NCBI GenBank assembly: GCA_029210695.1 | Contig: JARGFH010000020.1 | Coordinates: 1-61,365 of the forward strand | Direction: 5' to 3' | From: Acidimicrobiia bacterium | Lineage (GTDB): Bacteria; Actinomycetota; Acidimicrobiia; Spongiisociales; JAHEDJ01 | Length of the DNA stretch: 61,365 nt | Shown: positions 34,719 to 41,740 of the stretch, piece after piece | How positions within the stretch are numbered: the stretch's first letter is position 1 | Layout: each line of letters begins with the position of its first letter | Made by a program: the position numbers and the translations under genes | Notes under the pieces: generated by a model | What the model saw: the letters and a program-made list of their open reading frames with translations, nothing else | Database searches by the model: none | What the model was told of the DNA's origin: nothing

Positions 34719-35281
34719 TCGAAACGAAGAAGGCGTTCTACGCCGCCGTCGGCGCCCCGCTGGTCGGTTTGAAGCGGACCGGTGATGCACTTAAGGATCT
34801 CTCGGACAAGCTGACCGAACGGTTTGGCGACGTCAGCGAGAAGCTCACCGATGATGCTCGCAAGGAGTTCGACCTCTGGGCCGACGAAGGAGAGAAGCTC
34901 ATCGGCAAGATCTCCGAGCAGAAGGTCGTTGAAGACCTGAGTGCCCGGGTCGATCTCGACGAGATCCAGGAGCGCGTCGGCAAGCTGCGGGACCAACTCG
35001 AGGACATCCTCACCTCCTGGCGCGAGTCGTTCTCACCCGGTGAGACGATCGAGAAGCCGGTGATCGAGGTCGAGAAGAAGCCGGCCGCCAAGACCGCCGC
35101 CGCGCGCAAGCCGGCTGCCAAGACGGCTCCCGCCAGGAAGCCTGCTGCCAAGAAGGCTCCAGCCACGAAACCTGCCGCCAAGAAGCCGGCAGCTGCGGCC
35201 AAGAAGCCGACCGTCAAGGCAACTGCAGCCAAGAAGCCCGTCGCCAAGAAGCCGGCTGCCAAGGCAACTGCAGCCAAGTAG
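34715..35281 (+). CDS. HbhA-like / histone-H1-like Lys-Ala-Pro-tailed protein
   Basis: A 188-aa protein with an N-terminal all-helical, charged coiled-coil-like half (1-110) and a basic tail (about 112-188) of repeated KKPAAK, RKPAAK and KKPTVK units. This two-part layout and the preceding XRE gene match mycobacterial heparin-binding haemagglutinin HbhA; identity with HbhA is by architecture, not by strong sequence similarity. Possible roles are surface adhesion, lipid-body/membrane association, or DNA binding by the tail. It ends before a strong terminator. Confidence 0.72.
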   Translation: MIETKKAFYAAVGAPLVGLKRTGDALKDLSDKLTERFGDVSEKLTDDARKEFDLWADEGEKLIGKISEQKVVEDLSARVDLDEIQERVGKLRDQLEDILTSWRESFSPGETIEKPVIEVEKKPAAKTAAARKPAAKTAPARKPAAKKAPATKPAAKKPAAAAKKPTVKATAAKKPVAKKPAAKATAAK

Positions 35282-35304
35282 CAGACCATCTCGGCTTGAA
35301 CATA

Positions 35305-35337
35305 GTTGAGGGCCCCTCAGGGGCCCTCAACTCGTTT
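35305..35337 (+). terminator. Rho-independent-like terminator of the XRE/HbhA-like operon
   Basis: A perfect 12-bp inverted repeat (35305-35316 and 35320-35331, GTTGAGGGCCCC paired across a TCA loop) followed by TCGTTT. It lies 24 bases after the stop codon of the HbhA-like gene. Confidence 0.75.
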
Positions 35338-35382
35338 GGGCGCCGATGGCCGGTCCGGTTTCAGACGGCCGGGGGCCCGATT

Positions 35383-35787
35383 TCAATGCTTGACCAGCGG
35401 ATCGAGGTCTTTGGCGAACTCGATCCAGCGTGACACCATCGATTCGGTGGGCAGCCGCCGAACGAGCTTCTTCTTCTCGTTGATCTCGACCATCTTGTTC
35501 GTGAGAGAGGCTGCATTTCGGCGGCGAAGTTCCTTGATGGTGTCGACACCGGCAGCCTCGAGCAGATCGGAGTACTCGCCTCCGATCCCTTTACATCGCA
35601 TCAAGTCGGCGCGGTTGATCCATTCGAGGATCTGCTTCTCGGAAAAACCGGTGGCGGCAGCCAATGCCTTGCGCCCGTTGCGATCTGCAGCTCGCTTCAT
35701 GAGCGCTTCGGTTGTTCTTATCCCGTTCTTCCTCAGCTTCGTAGCAGTGCGCTGAGCGATCCCCTCAACGGCGTCGATTGACGGCAC
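35383..35787 (-). CDS. DUF4332 (helix-hairpin-helix type) protein
   Basis: A 134-aa protein of the DUF4332 type, with two helix-hairpin-helix-like repeats (SIDAVEGIAQRTATKLRKNG and MRCKGIGGEYSDLLEAAG with following helices), a fold that often contacts DNA. Function is unknown. It starts at GTG 35787 after an AGGAG site. It is alone between a convergent terminator and the mocA-like gene. Confidence 0.78.
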   Translation of the reverse strand: MPSIDAVEGIAQRTATKLRKNGIRTTEALMKRAADRNGRKALAAATGFSEKQILEWINRADLMRCKGIGGEYSDLLEAAGVDTIKELRRRNAASLTNKMVEINEKKKLVRRLPTESMVSRWIEFAKDLDPLVKH

Positions 35788-35885
35788 TCCCGCTCCTCTC
35801 CCGATATCTCATCGAGTCAGCTCCCCGCCGCAGCGGGGGTTACTCTCGTCGGCCAGCCTACCGAGTTCGCCTGCCACCTTGCTCG

Positions 35886-36476
35886 TCACTTGCGTGGTTG
35901 GAGCTCAGCAACGTCGTCCTGGGTGTCGACGTCGCGGGGCGGCATGTGCTCGACCCAGACCTCGCGCACCCATTCCGGGTGGGCCTGCAGGAGCCGTTGA
36001 GCTCCGGTGTCGCCTTCGAGGCTCATCAGGCGGGTCCACAGTGAGCGGTCGACGATGACCGGGTTCGACCACGTGTACCGGTACCTGGGAACAATGGCCG
36101 GCCGTTTCTCTCGTTTGAGCACGGTGAGCATCTCTGCGACAACGTCTGCGCGAATCTCGGGCTGGTCGCCCATCGCAATCAAGACCTTGTCGGCTCGCGA
36201 ATCCCTCAACAGGGAGTCCAGACCCACCCGAAGCGACGAGGCCATGCCTTCCTCGTACTCCTCGTTGATCACCACAGCCGAATCGCCAAAGTCGACACCA
36301 TCGAGCACCGCCTCGGCTTCGTGACCGATCACAACCCAGATCTCATCGAATCCAAACGATCGCGTGCGCTCAATGACGTGTCCGAGCAACGTTCCTTCGC
36401 CCCATGGAAGCAATTGCTTGGACGACCCCAGACGGGTGGAAGAGCCTGCAGCGAGAATGAGCGCGGCGACCGACAT
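35886..36476 (-). CDS. MocA-like molybdenum cofactor nucleotidyltransferase
   Basis: Probably attaches CMP (MocA) to molybdopterin for a xanthine-oxidase or CO-dehydrogenase type enzyme. The start at ATG 36476 follows AAGGA; the longer frame upstream is not protein-like. The 196-aa protein has the NTP-binding LILAAGSSTRLGSSKQLLPW (6-25), GDQPEI and SNPVIV segments of the family. It lies next to an xdhC-type gene on the same strand, the usual partner; no molybdoenzyme itself is in the window. Confidence 0.85.
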   Translation of the reverse strand: MSVAALILAAGSSTRLGSSKQLLPWGEGTLLGHVIERTRSFGFDEIWVVIGHEAEAVLDGVDFGDSAVVINEEYEEGMASSLRVGLDSLLRDSRADKVLIAMGDQPEIRADVVAEMLTVLKREKRPAIVPRYRYTWSNPVIVDRSLWTRLMSLEGDTGAQRLLQAHPEWVREVWVEHMPPRDVDTQDDVAELQPRK

Positions 36477-36531
36477 CGAATCCTTCAGGTGTGACGAGGC
36501 ACCACTATACGGCCGGCGCAACCACCCGGAA

Positions 36532-37584
36532 TCAGCCGGCTGATGGCAGGCTCGACGATCCGGCCGTGCCGGTGGCGTGCCGGACGAGGACCATTTCAGC
36601 CAGAATCTCCACAGCCGTTTCTCGTGCGCCGTTGGCCCCGAGATCGAGTCCGATTGGCCCGTGGATTCTTGCCAGCGTTGCAGGCGGGATTCCCTCACCG
36701 GCCAGGCGTTCCAGTCGCTTGGCGTGGGTCTTGCGGCTTCCCATCGCGCCCAGATATCGAACCCCCCGGGCGAGTGCAGCCCGGACCACAGGATCCTCGT
36801 ATTTGGGATCGTGCGACAGCACCACCACGAACGTACGGTCATCAAAGGCCAGTTGATCAACGGCTTCCTCGGGCCAGGCGGTGATGATTTGCCCGGCGTC
36901 GGGGAACCGATCTGGAGTCGTGAACGCCGAACGCGGGTCACACACAATCACTGAGAAACCGACGCGGGCTGCCAGCGCACTCAGAGCCTGGCCGATTTCG
37001 ACTGCACCGAAGATCACCAACCTCGGCGGTGGAGCAACGGGTTCGACGAACACTTCACTCCCGGCCACCGACGTGATCGTGGGATGCTCGGTGTCCATCA
37101 CGATCCGGACCGCGGGCAGGATCGCCTCCACAACTTCCGCGGGGAGGTCCGCTGCGATCAGGCCGAGTTCGTGGTCAAAAACACCCCGTGTTCCTGCACC
37201 GGGCCCGTCGACGACGGAGGCGAGCGCCCCGGACCGCTGAGAAGCAACAAATCGCCCGACCTCGTCGATTCGAAACCGCTCGATGAACACATCGATAACG
37301 CCGCCACAGGACAACCCGACCTCGAACGCAGCCTCATCCGATATGCCGTAGCCGACGAGCTTGCTTTGGCCGCTCTCGAGCACTTGCTCGGCATGTAGGA
37401 ACACGTCGTTCTCGACGCACCCTCCCGAGACGGAGCCTTCCATGTCCCCGGCGGACGACACCAGGAATCTGCTGCCGAGCGGACGGGGCGCCGGACCCTG
37501 AACGCGAACGAGAGTGGCGGCCGCCACGGCCTTCCCTTCGGATTCCCACCGCCGGGCCACCTCGAGGCTCCGTGCGAGGTTCAC
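36532..37584 (-). CDS. XdhC/CoxI-family molybdoenzyme maturation protein
   Basis: Chaperone that binds molybdenum cofactor and helps its sulfuration and insertion into molybdenum hydroxylases. The start is GTG 37584 (350 aa). The N-terminal domain has GSVSGGCVEND with C56, the conserved metal/cofactor cysteine. The C-terminal Rossmann domain carries VIFGAVEIGQAL, where canonical proteins have GxGHVGxAL, and LGAMGSRKTHAKRL plus HGPIGLDLGA near the end. The gene starts five bases after the M15 peptidase stop and precedes mocA. Confidence 0.88.
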   Translation of the reverse strand: MNLARSLEVARRWESEGKAVAAATLVRVQGPAPRPLGSRFLVSSAGDMEGSVSGGCVENDVFLHAEQVLESGQSKLVGYGISDEAAFEVGLSCGGVIDVFIERFRIDEVGRFVASQRSGALASVVDGPGAGTRGVFDHELGLIAADLPAEVVEAILPAVRIVMDTEHPTITSVAGSEVFVEPVAPPPRLVIFGAVEIGQALSALAARVGFSVIVCDPRSAFTTPDRFPDAGQIITAWPEEAVDQLAFDDRTFVVVLSHDPKYEDPVVRAALARGVRYLGAMGSRKTHAKRLERLAGEGIPPATLARIHGPIGLDLGANGARETAVEILAEMVLVRHATGTAGSSSLPSAG

Positions 37585-37589
37585 CCGGA

Positions 37590-38795
37590 TCAGTCCTCGA
37601 GGAGATGATCGGGGACGTGGTTCCACTCGAAGTGACCGCCGTCCGTGTAGGTCCAGCCGCCACCCCAGGCAAATCCCCACTTCTGAAAGATGGCGGCGAT
37701 ATCAGGATCCATGCCGATCCGGCCCCCATAGGGGTTGTCGTTCGGATTGATGTCGATGGCTATGCCCCACGTGTGGCGGGAGACCGCGCCCCCCTTGTCC
37801 CCCCCACGGATCAAGCGCGGGTTGTAGCAGCCGCCGGCGATCTGGAAGTCCTGCCGGTCGATGTGTGCCCATAGGCCCTCATTGATGAGTTCATCGATAG
37901 CGGAGCGCAGATAAGGGACGACGACGCGATGGCAGCGAAAGGGTCCGAGTAGTGGGAGGGTGACGTTGACGATGTTCGCGTCTTTCCATGCCTGCTCGAT
38001 CACGACCCGGTCGCCGTCACCGGTGGGCCGGTAGGAGAACTCACCGAACTTCTCTTTCACGAGCACCGTCGGCATGACCCCATCCGGATCGGCCGGATCG
38101 TCACCACTCGAAATCCTCAGTCTGATGTCGGGAAGGCGTGTCCAGAGATCGATCACGATTTCGTCCTGAGCTCGAAATCCCCATACAGCCATCGACGACT
38201 TGCGCTCGAATCCAAAGGACGCCGCGATGGCTTCTGAGAAGACGAGTTCGCTCCACCAGATGGACTCATCCGGGGCGATGGCGCCCACGACCAACCGCTG
38301 TCTCGAGCCGTCCCATCCGACGAATTCGACATCGTCGCCGACCTGCGCGCCGCGCAGATTCGCAGACGTCTCACCAAATACGACCGTGCCCGCCCGCAGC
38401 GCGGCGGCGACGTCCCCGCCGATCAGCGGCGCGGACCGGCCCGGGTCGATCGCCAGCGAAGACATGGGGATGAAGTAGCCGGGCTCGGGCTCCTGTACGA
38501 CGAATCCGGATCGATAGACGCCGGTGAGCTGAATCGTCCCACGATGGAGCGCAACCGATCGGGCACCGTGCTCTGCCGCCACGCCGACGACCGCCAGTTC
38601 GGCTTCTGTTGAGAGTCCGCCCGGCTCGTAGACGCCGATCACCGCGGATCCCGGGGTCCCGCTGGCGGCGACCGCGGGAGTCAGAGGGAGGCCGAGAACC
38701 ATCGTCAGCACCATCGCAACGACAAACTTCGCACGTGAGTAGACGCCCACCGGATGGGCGAAGACAATCGCCCCGGCTGAAGTCCCGAGTTTCAC
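37590..38795 (-). CDS. Secreted M15-type peptidase (D-alanyl-D-alanine carboxypeptidase-like)
   Basis: Likely trims peptidoglycan peptides outside the cell. The start GTG 38795 gives 401 aa with a signal peptide (about 1-45, ending LPLTPAVAASG). The C-terminal VanY/M15-type domain has the zinc motif SRHTWGIAIDIN (His and Asp ligands) and HFEW near the C-terminus. The central 200 residues are a separate domain that I do not recognise. TACGCT lies six bases before the GTG, indicating a leaderless mRNA; the frame also extends further upstream through repeat DNA. Confidence 0.82.
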   Translation of the reverse strand: MKLGTSAGAIVFAHPVGVYSRAKFVVAMVLTMVLGLPLTPAVAASGTPGSAVIGVYEPGGLSTEAELAVVGVAAEHGARSVALHRGTIQLTGVYRSGFVVQEPEPGYFIPMSSLAIDPGRSAPLIGGDVAAALRAGTVVFGETSANLRGAQVGDDVEFVGWDGSRQRLVVGAIAPDESIWWSELVFSEAIAASFGFERKSSMAVWGFRAQDEIVIDLWTRLPDIRLRISSGDDPADPDGVMPTVLVKEKFGEFSYRPTGDGDRVVIEQAWKDANIVNVTLPLLGPFRCHRVVVPYLRSAIDELINEGLWAHIDRQDFQIAGGCYNPRLIRGGDKGGAVSRHTWGIAIDINPNDNPYGGRIGMDPDIAAIFQKWGFAWGGGWTYTDGGHFEWNHVPDHLLED

Positions 38796-38801
38796 AGTGC
38801 C

Positions 38802-38807
38802 AGCGTA
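38802..38807 (-). promoter_or_regulatory. Candidate -10 box (leaderless start) of the M15 gene
   Basis: TACGCT on the minus strand, six bases before the GTG at 38795. Confidence 0.4.
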
Positions 38808-38840
38808 CCCTCCACTCGGTCGCCAACAGCAGTTTTCTCG

Positions 38841-38944
38841 GCAATACAAGAGCGCGAAAACGCACCACAGCATTGCGCAGAAAAGGTCAAGGAGATTCCC
38901 AGCAATACAAGAGCGCGAAAACGCACTACAGCATTGCGGAGAAA
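38841..38944. repeat. Pair of 43-bp direct repeats
   Basis: Copy one is 38841-38883 and copy two 38902-38944, with 41 of 43 bases identical (my count) and a 61-base period. Each begins GCAATACAAGAGCGCG and ends near CAGCATTGCG, so GCAAT and ATTGC form short inverted ends. Both lie between the M15 and the RNA methyltransferase genes; no gene is inside. It could be a small REP/MITE-like element. Confidence 0.75.
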
Positions 38945-38948
38945 GTGT

Positions 38949-40148
38949 CTAGCGCAGCTGGAACCGGGCGACCGTTTCAACGTGGAATGTCTGCGGGAAC
39001 ATGTCGACCGGAACCGCGTAGTCGAGGTCGTAGCCAACCTCCCCGAGCAGCCGGGCATCACGGGCCAGGCTGGCGGGATCACAGGCAACGTATGCGATGG
39101 TGCGCGGGGTCGACCTGGTGATGGAGGCAACGCCGTCGGCCCCCAGACCCGATCTGGGTGGATCACAGACGACCACCGTCCACTCACCCCGGTTGATTCC
39201 TCCATCAACCGTCGAAGCCACGACCTCCACCTCGATGCCGGCCGTTCCGCGGTTGTGAACGAGATCGTCGACGGCCATTCCTGCCGACTCGACCGCCAGC
39301 ACGCGTCCTGCGCTCCGCCCCACCGTCAGGCTGAAAAGGCCGCCGCCGGCATACGCATCGAGGAGTGTGTCAGCAGGCGCAACGTCGAGGGCAGCACCAA
39401 CCAGGTCGACCAGGACTTCCGCCCCGGCAGTGTTGTTCTGGAAAAAGGCGGAAGCCGTGACCCGGAACGTCGTATCACCAATCGTCTCTCTGAGAAAGGG
39501 AGCGCCGCCAATCGGTTCGGGGCGACCCCGCCTGACCCTGCACACCGGGAACGACCACTGGTGTGCAGCCTCAGGGACGGGACCCGACACCACTGCCAAC
39601 CGATCACCCGTGTTGATCCCGGCCCGAAGAGTGACCCGATGCATCGGACTGAGGTCGCCCATTTCATCGAGCATGGCGCGGAGTGGTTCGGCCAGCAGCG
39701 GGCACCCGTCCAGCATCTCGAGTTCGCGGCTGCGCCGACGGTGCAGAGCGGGTCGACCTTGCTGAACGCGGAAGTCCATTCGATTTCGATAGGCGAATGC
39801 CGGACCGGGAGTCACCGTCTGGCGAACGTCGGGATCGTCGATCTTCCCGAGGTGGCGCAGCTGACCGATGACAACATCGCGTTTCCACACCGCCTGGATC
39901 TCACGGGCGGCATACTGCCACTGACACCCACCGCAGCGACCGAAGTGCCGGCAGGCCGGGACTATTCGATCTCCGGAAGGCTCCACGATCGATACAAGTG
40001 CGGCTCGCGACCAGGAGTTGCGCTCTTCGAGGATTTCGACGTCGACGACTTCCCCTGGAAAAGCACCGTCCACAAATACAGCCTTTCCGTCGAGGCGGCC
40101 GACGGCCTCCCCTCCGTGCGCGATGTCGTGAATGCGGATGGTGGTCAG
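38949..40148 (-). CDS. TrmA/RumA-family 23S rRNA or tRNA (uracil-C5)-methyltransferase
   Basis: Methylates C5 of a uridine in RNA using S-adenosylmethionine. A TRAM domain (1-55, TTIRIHDIAHGGEAVGRL) opens the protein, followed by 4Fe-4S ligands C66, C72, C75 and C149 with RlmD-like spacing. The catalytic domain has DAYAGGGLFS, DPPRSGLG and AYVACDPASLARD, the last with the nucleophilic Cys. No ATG/GTG fits the conserved N-terminus; CTG 40148 overlaps the upstream stop (CTGA) and follows GAGGTG by five bases, so I use it. An in-frame GTG at 40193 is the alternative. Confidence 0.88.
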   Translation of the reverse strand: MTTIRIHDIAHGGEAVGRLDGKAVFVDGAFPGEVVDVEILEERNSWSRAALVSIVEPSGDRIVPACRHFGRCGGCQWQYAAREIQAVWKRDVVIGQLRHLGKIDDPDVRQTVTPGPAFAYRNRMDFRVQQGRPALHRRRSRELEMLDGCPLLAEPLRAMLDEMGDLSPMHRVTLRAGINTGDRLAVVSGPVPEAAHQWSFPVCRVRRGRPEPIGGAPFLRETIGDTTFRVTASAFFQNNTAGAEVLVDLVGAALDVAPADTLLDAYAGGGLFSLTVGRSAGRVLAVESAGMAVDDLVHNRGTAGIEVEVVASTVDGGINRGEWTVVVCDPPRSGLGADGVASITRSTPRTIAYVACDPASLARDARLLGEVGYDLDYAVPVDMFPQTFHVETVARFQLR

Positions 40149-40597
40149 GGCAACACCTCGTCGAGAATCTCCACCAGCGAACCCTGCAGCCACGACAAAT
40201 AGTCGAAGAGCGCCTGGTCCGATTCCTGCTCGACACCGCCGGGTAGCTCTGCTCGCGCTGCTTGCACGAGACGCGCTTCGGTCAAAACCCGCAACCACGC
40301 CTCCGCCTCCGCGGTGGAAAGCACAACGCCTTCGACGCCTCCTTCCACAGTCAGTGCGAAGGCGGATCGATCGGCCGCCCGACCGTGCTGCAGTTCGCTC
40401 GCCAGAAGCCGGCAGAACTCGGCGTCGGCTTCGTCATCCAATGGATACGCCCGCAAAGACAGGCGGGCGGCTGCCGGATCCGGGTCGAACTTGCCGACGG
40501 AATCGAGCAAGGCCGGGACGAGTGACAGCAACTCGACTTCCCAGGGGGCCAGCGTCATCCGGACCCCACCCGCACACGGCGCAAAGGGTTCACTCAT
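40145..40597 (-). CDS. DUF2017 family protein
   Basis: Function unknown; DUF2017 genes almost always follow clpS in Actinobacteria, so a role in ClpP-dependent proteolysis is suspected. The 150-aa acidic protein has the family's central LRAYPLDDEADAEFCRLLA segment and a C-terminal WLQGSLVEILDEVLP helix. It overlaps clpS by four bases (start at 40597) and the RNA methyltransferase start by four. Confidence 0.85.
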   Translation of the reverse strand: MSEPFAPCAGGVRMTLAPWEVELLSLVPALLDSVGKFDPDPAAARLSLRAYPLDDEADAEFCRLLASELQHGRAADRSAFALTVEGGVEGVVLSTAEAEAWLRVLTEARLVQAARAELPGGVEQESDQALFDYLSWLQGSLVEILDEVLP

Positions 40598-40824
40598 GCC
40601 CGCTCCAGCGTTGCGTCGAGGCCATGGAACCGCAGCCGGAAGCAGGTCAGTTCAACGTGCTCGCGTGCACCGGCGGCCACGGTGGCCCTCCCGCGCCGGT
40701 GGATGTCGAGCATCAGCGAAGTGGCATCGCTCCTGGTCAGATTGAGAAGGCGCCTGAACACATAGGCAACGTAGGCGGTCAGATTGACCTCGTCGTTCCA
40801 CACGATCACATTCCACGTTTCCAT
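40594..40824 (-). CDS. clpS: ClpS adaptor protein
   Basis: Adaptor that delivers N-degron substrates to ClpC/ClpP or ClpA/ClpP. The 76-aa protein is compact, without the long N-terminal extension of E. coli ClpS, but has the core WNVIVWNDEVNLTAYVAYVF with the substrate-binding ND pair, an MLDIHRRGRA helix and the C-terminal LRFHGLDATLE. TAGCGT lies six bases before the ATG. It heads the clpS-DUF2017-methyltransferase unit. Confidence 0.92.
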   Translation of the reverse strand: METWNVIVWNDEVNLTAYVAYVFRRLLNLTRSDATSLMLDIHRRGRATVAAGAREHVELTCFRLRFHGLDATLERA

Positions 40825-40830
40825 ACCGCG

Positions 40831-40836
40831 ACGCTA
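40831..40836 (-). promoter_or_regulatory. Candidate -10 box (leaderless start) of clpS
   Basis: TAGCGT on the minus strand, six bases before the ATG at 40824; no ribosome site. Confidence 0.45.
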
Positions 40837-40841
40837 GTGGA

Positions 40842-40985
40842 GAAGTCGCGGGTCGCGGGTCGCCGGTTACGCCGGCGAGATCGGGTCCCACCGGAACTCG
40901 TCCACCGGCGACACAGCCGCAGGCGTCTCGCCACCGCTCGCACTCGTGACTCGCGACTCACGACCGGCGACCCTCGACTCATTGA
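40842..40985. repeat. GTCGCGGGTCGCG-type repeat, partly coding
   Basis: GTCGCGGGTC words at 40845-40866 lie after the HTH gene; related CGACTCACGACC words at 40938-40985 lie inside its 3' part and encode the ESRVAGRESRV stretch. The family recurs in other gaps of the window. Confidence 0.5.
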
Positions 40986-41157
40986 TCCAATTCTCGAAGT
41001 CGACGCGCGCCACCCGCCATTCCCTCCCGAACTTGACGGCAGGAAGACGGCCGGAACGCAGCACACTGGTCACGACGAAGGTCGACACGTCCATGTAGTC
41101 ACAGATATCGGCGACCGACAGCCACTCTTTGGCAATAGCAACCTCAATGCGATCCAT
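40867..41157 (-). CDS. Excisionase/AlpA-type helix-turn-helix protein
   Basis: Small DNA-binding protein, 96 aa from ATG 41157. Residues 8-60 form a winged HTH of the excisionase type (LSVADICDYMDVSTFVVTSV, then RSGRLPAVKFGREWRVARVDFENWI). The C-terminal 35 residues are low-complexity and partly encoded by a dispersed repeat, so the real protein may have been shorter once. TACGCT seven bases before the ATG suggests a leaderless mRNA. It is divergent from the repeat-linked gene pair at 41290. Confidence 0.8.
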   Translation of the reverse strand: MDRIEVAIAKEWLSVADICDYMDVSTFVVTSVLRSGRLPAVKFGREWRVARVDFENWINESRVAGRESRVTSASGGETPAAVSPVDEFRWDPISPA

Positions 41158-41164
41158 GGCGCCA

Positions 41165-41170
41165 AGCGTA
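41165..41170 (-). promoter_or_regulatory. Candidate -10 box (leaderless start) of the HTH gene
   Basis: TACGCT on the minus strand, seven bases before the ATG at 41157. Confidence 0.4.
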
Positions 41171-41248
41171 TTCCCGCAGGCGACTCCCCGGCAAGCAGCG
41201 TCGACTTCGCGAAAACTCACCTTCACTCATCGCCTCACATGCACTGTT

Positions 41249-41261
41249 GAATATCGTATTC
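41249..41261. promoter_or_regulatory. Palindrome in the divergent promoter region
   Basis: GAATA-TCG-TATTC, a perfect 5-3-5 inverted repeat in an AT-rich stretch between the HTH gene and the gene at 41290. It may be an operator for the neighbouring HTH protein. Confidence 0.35.
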
Positions 41262-41289
41262 TATCGCTACTAGACCAAGGATACGCAAC

Positions 41290-41598
41290 ATGGATCCGTT
41301 GAGACATCCCGACCTCATCGAAGTATCTCGGCACCTTCGCCGGCAATGGGAACGAGTTGTCGAGGCCGAACAGGCGGCCGCCCGGGCAACGTGGTTACGC
41401 CGACGTTCGCTGAGAGACCGCCTGATCGACGCTGAAGACCGTCGAGAACACACAACCCTTTGGTGCCTTGACGGCCGCTCCCCCGCCGGCCTCGTGCATG
41501 CCGTTGGTTCTGATCATGTCGTGCTACTCACAGGTGATCGGAGCCGTTTCGTCCTCCTGCACCAGATCGTCGCGGCGGGATTCGAAGACGCCGAATGA
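41290..41598 (+). CDS. Small basic protein of unknown function
   Basis: A 102-aa protein that I do not recognise. The first 60 residues are a charged, Arg-rich helix (HLRRQWERVVEAEQAAARATWL and following); the rest looks like a small beta domain (HAVGSDHVVLLTGDRSRFVLLH). AAGGA precedes the ATG by eight bases. The last codons (EDAE, TGA) lie in the first unit of the 20-bp repeat array that leads to the CpaE-like gene; the two probably once formed an ATGA-coupled pair. Confidence 0.7.
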   Translation: MDPLRHPDLIEVSRHLRRQWERVVEAEQAAARATWLRRRSLRDRLIDAEDRREHTTLWCLDGRSPAGLVHAVGSDHVVLLTGDRSRFVLLHQIVAAGFEDAE

Positions 41599-41740
41599 AA
41601 TCCGAAGACGCCGAATGAAATCCGAAGACGCCGAATGAAATCCGAAGACGCCGAATGAAATCCGAGAACGCCGAATGAAATCCGAGAACGCCGAATGAAA
41701 TCCGAAGACGCCGAATGAAATCCGAGAACGCCGAATGAAC
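41581..41740 (+). repeat. Eight-copy 20-bp tandem repeat forming a mini-ORF chain
   Basis: Eight exact-period 20-bp units (TCCGA-AGACG or GAACG-CCGAATGAAA). Every unit carries ATGA. Reading from each ATG gives MKSEDAE or MKSENAE and a stop overlapping the next ATG, so seven 7-codon ORFs (starts 41595, 41615, 41635, 41655, 41675, 41695, 41715) link the upstream stop at 41598 to the ATG at 41735. Confidence 0.9.

Noticed and set aside
38841-38944. Short CRISPR-like pair
   Set aside because: Only two copies with an 18-base gap and no cas genes nearby.
38934-40202. A 422-codon plus-strand open frame
   Set aside because: It is antisense to the RNA methyltransferase, whose TRAM, Fe-S and catalytic motifs are intact; the plus-strand product has no recognisable features.
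41581-41740. CRISPR array
   Set aside because: The 20-bp units are directly joined with no spacers; the array is a tandem repeat at a gene junction.
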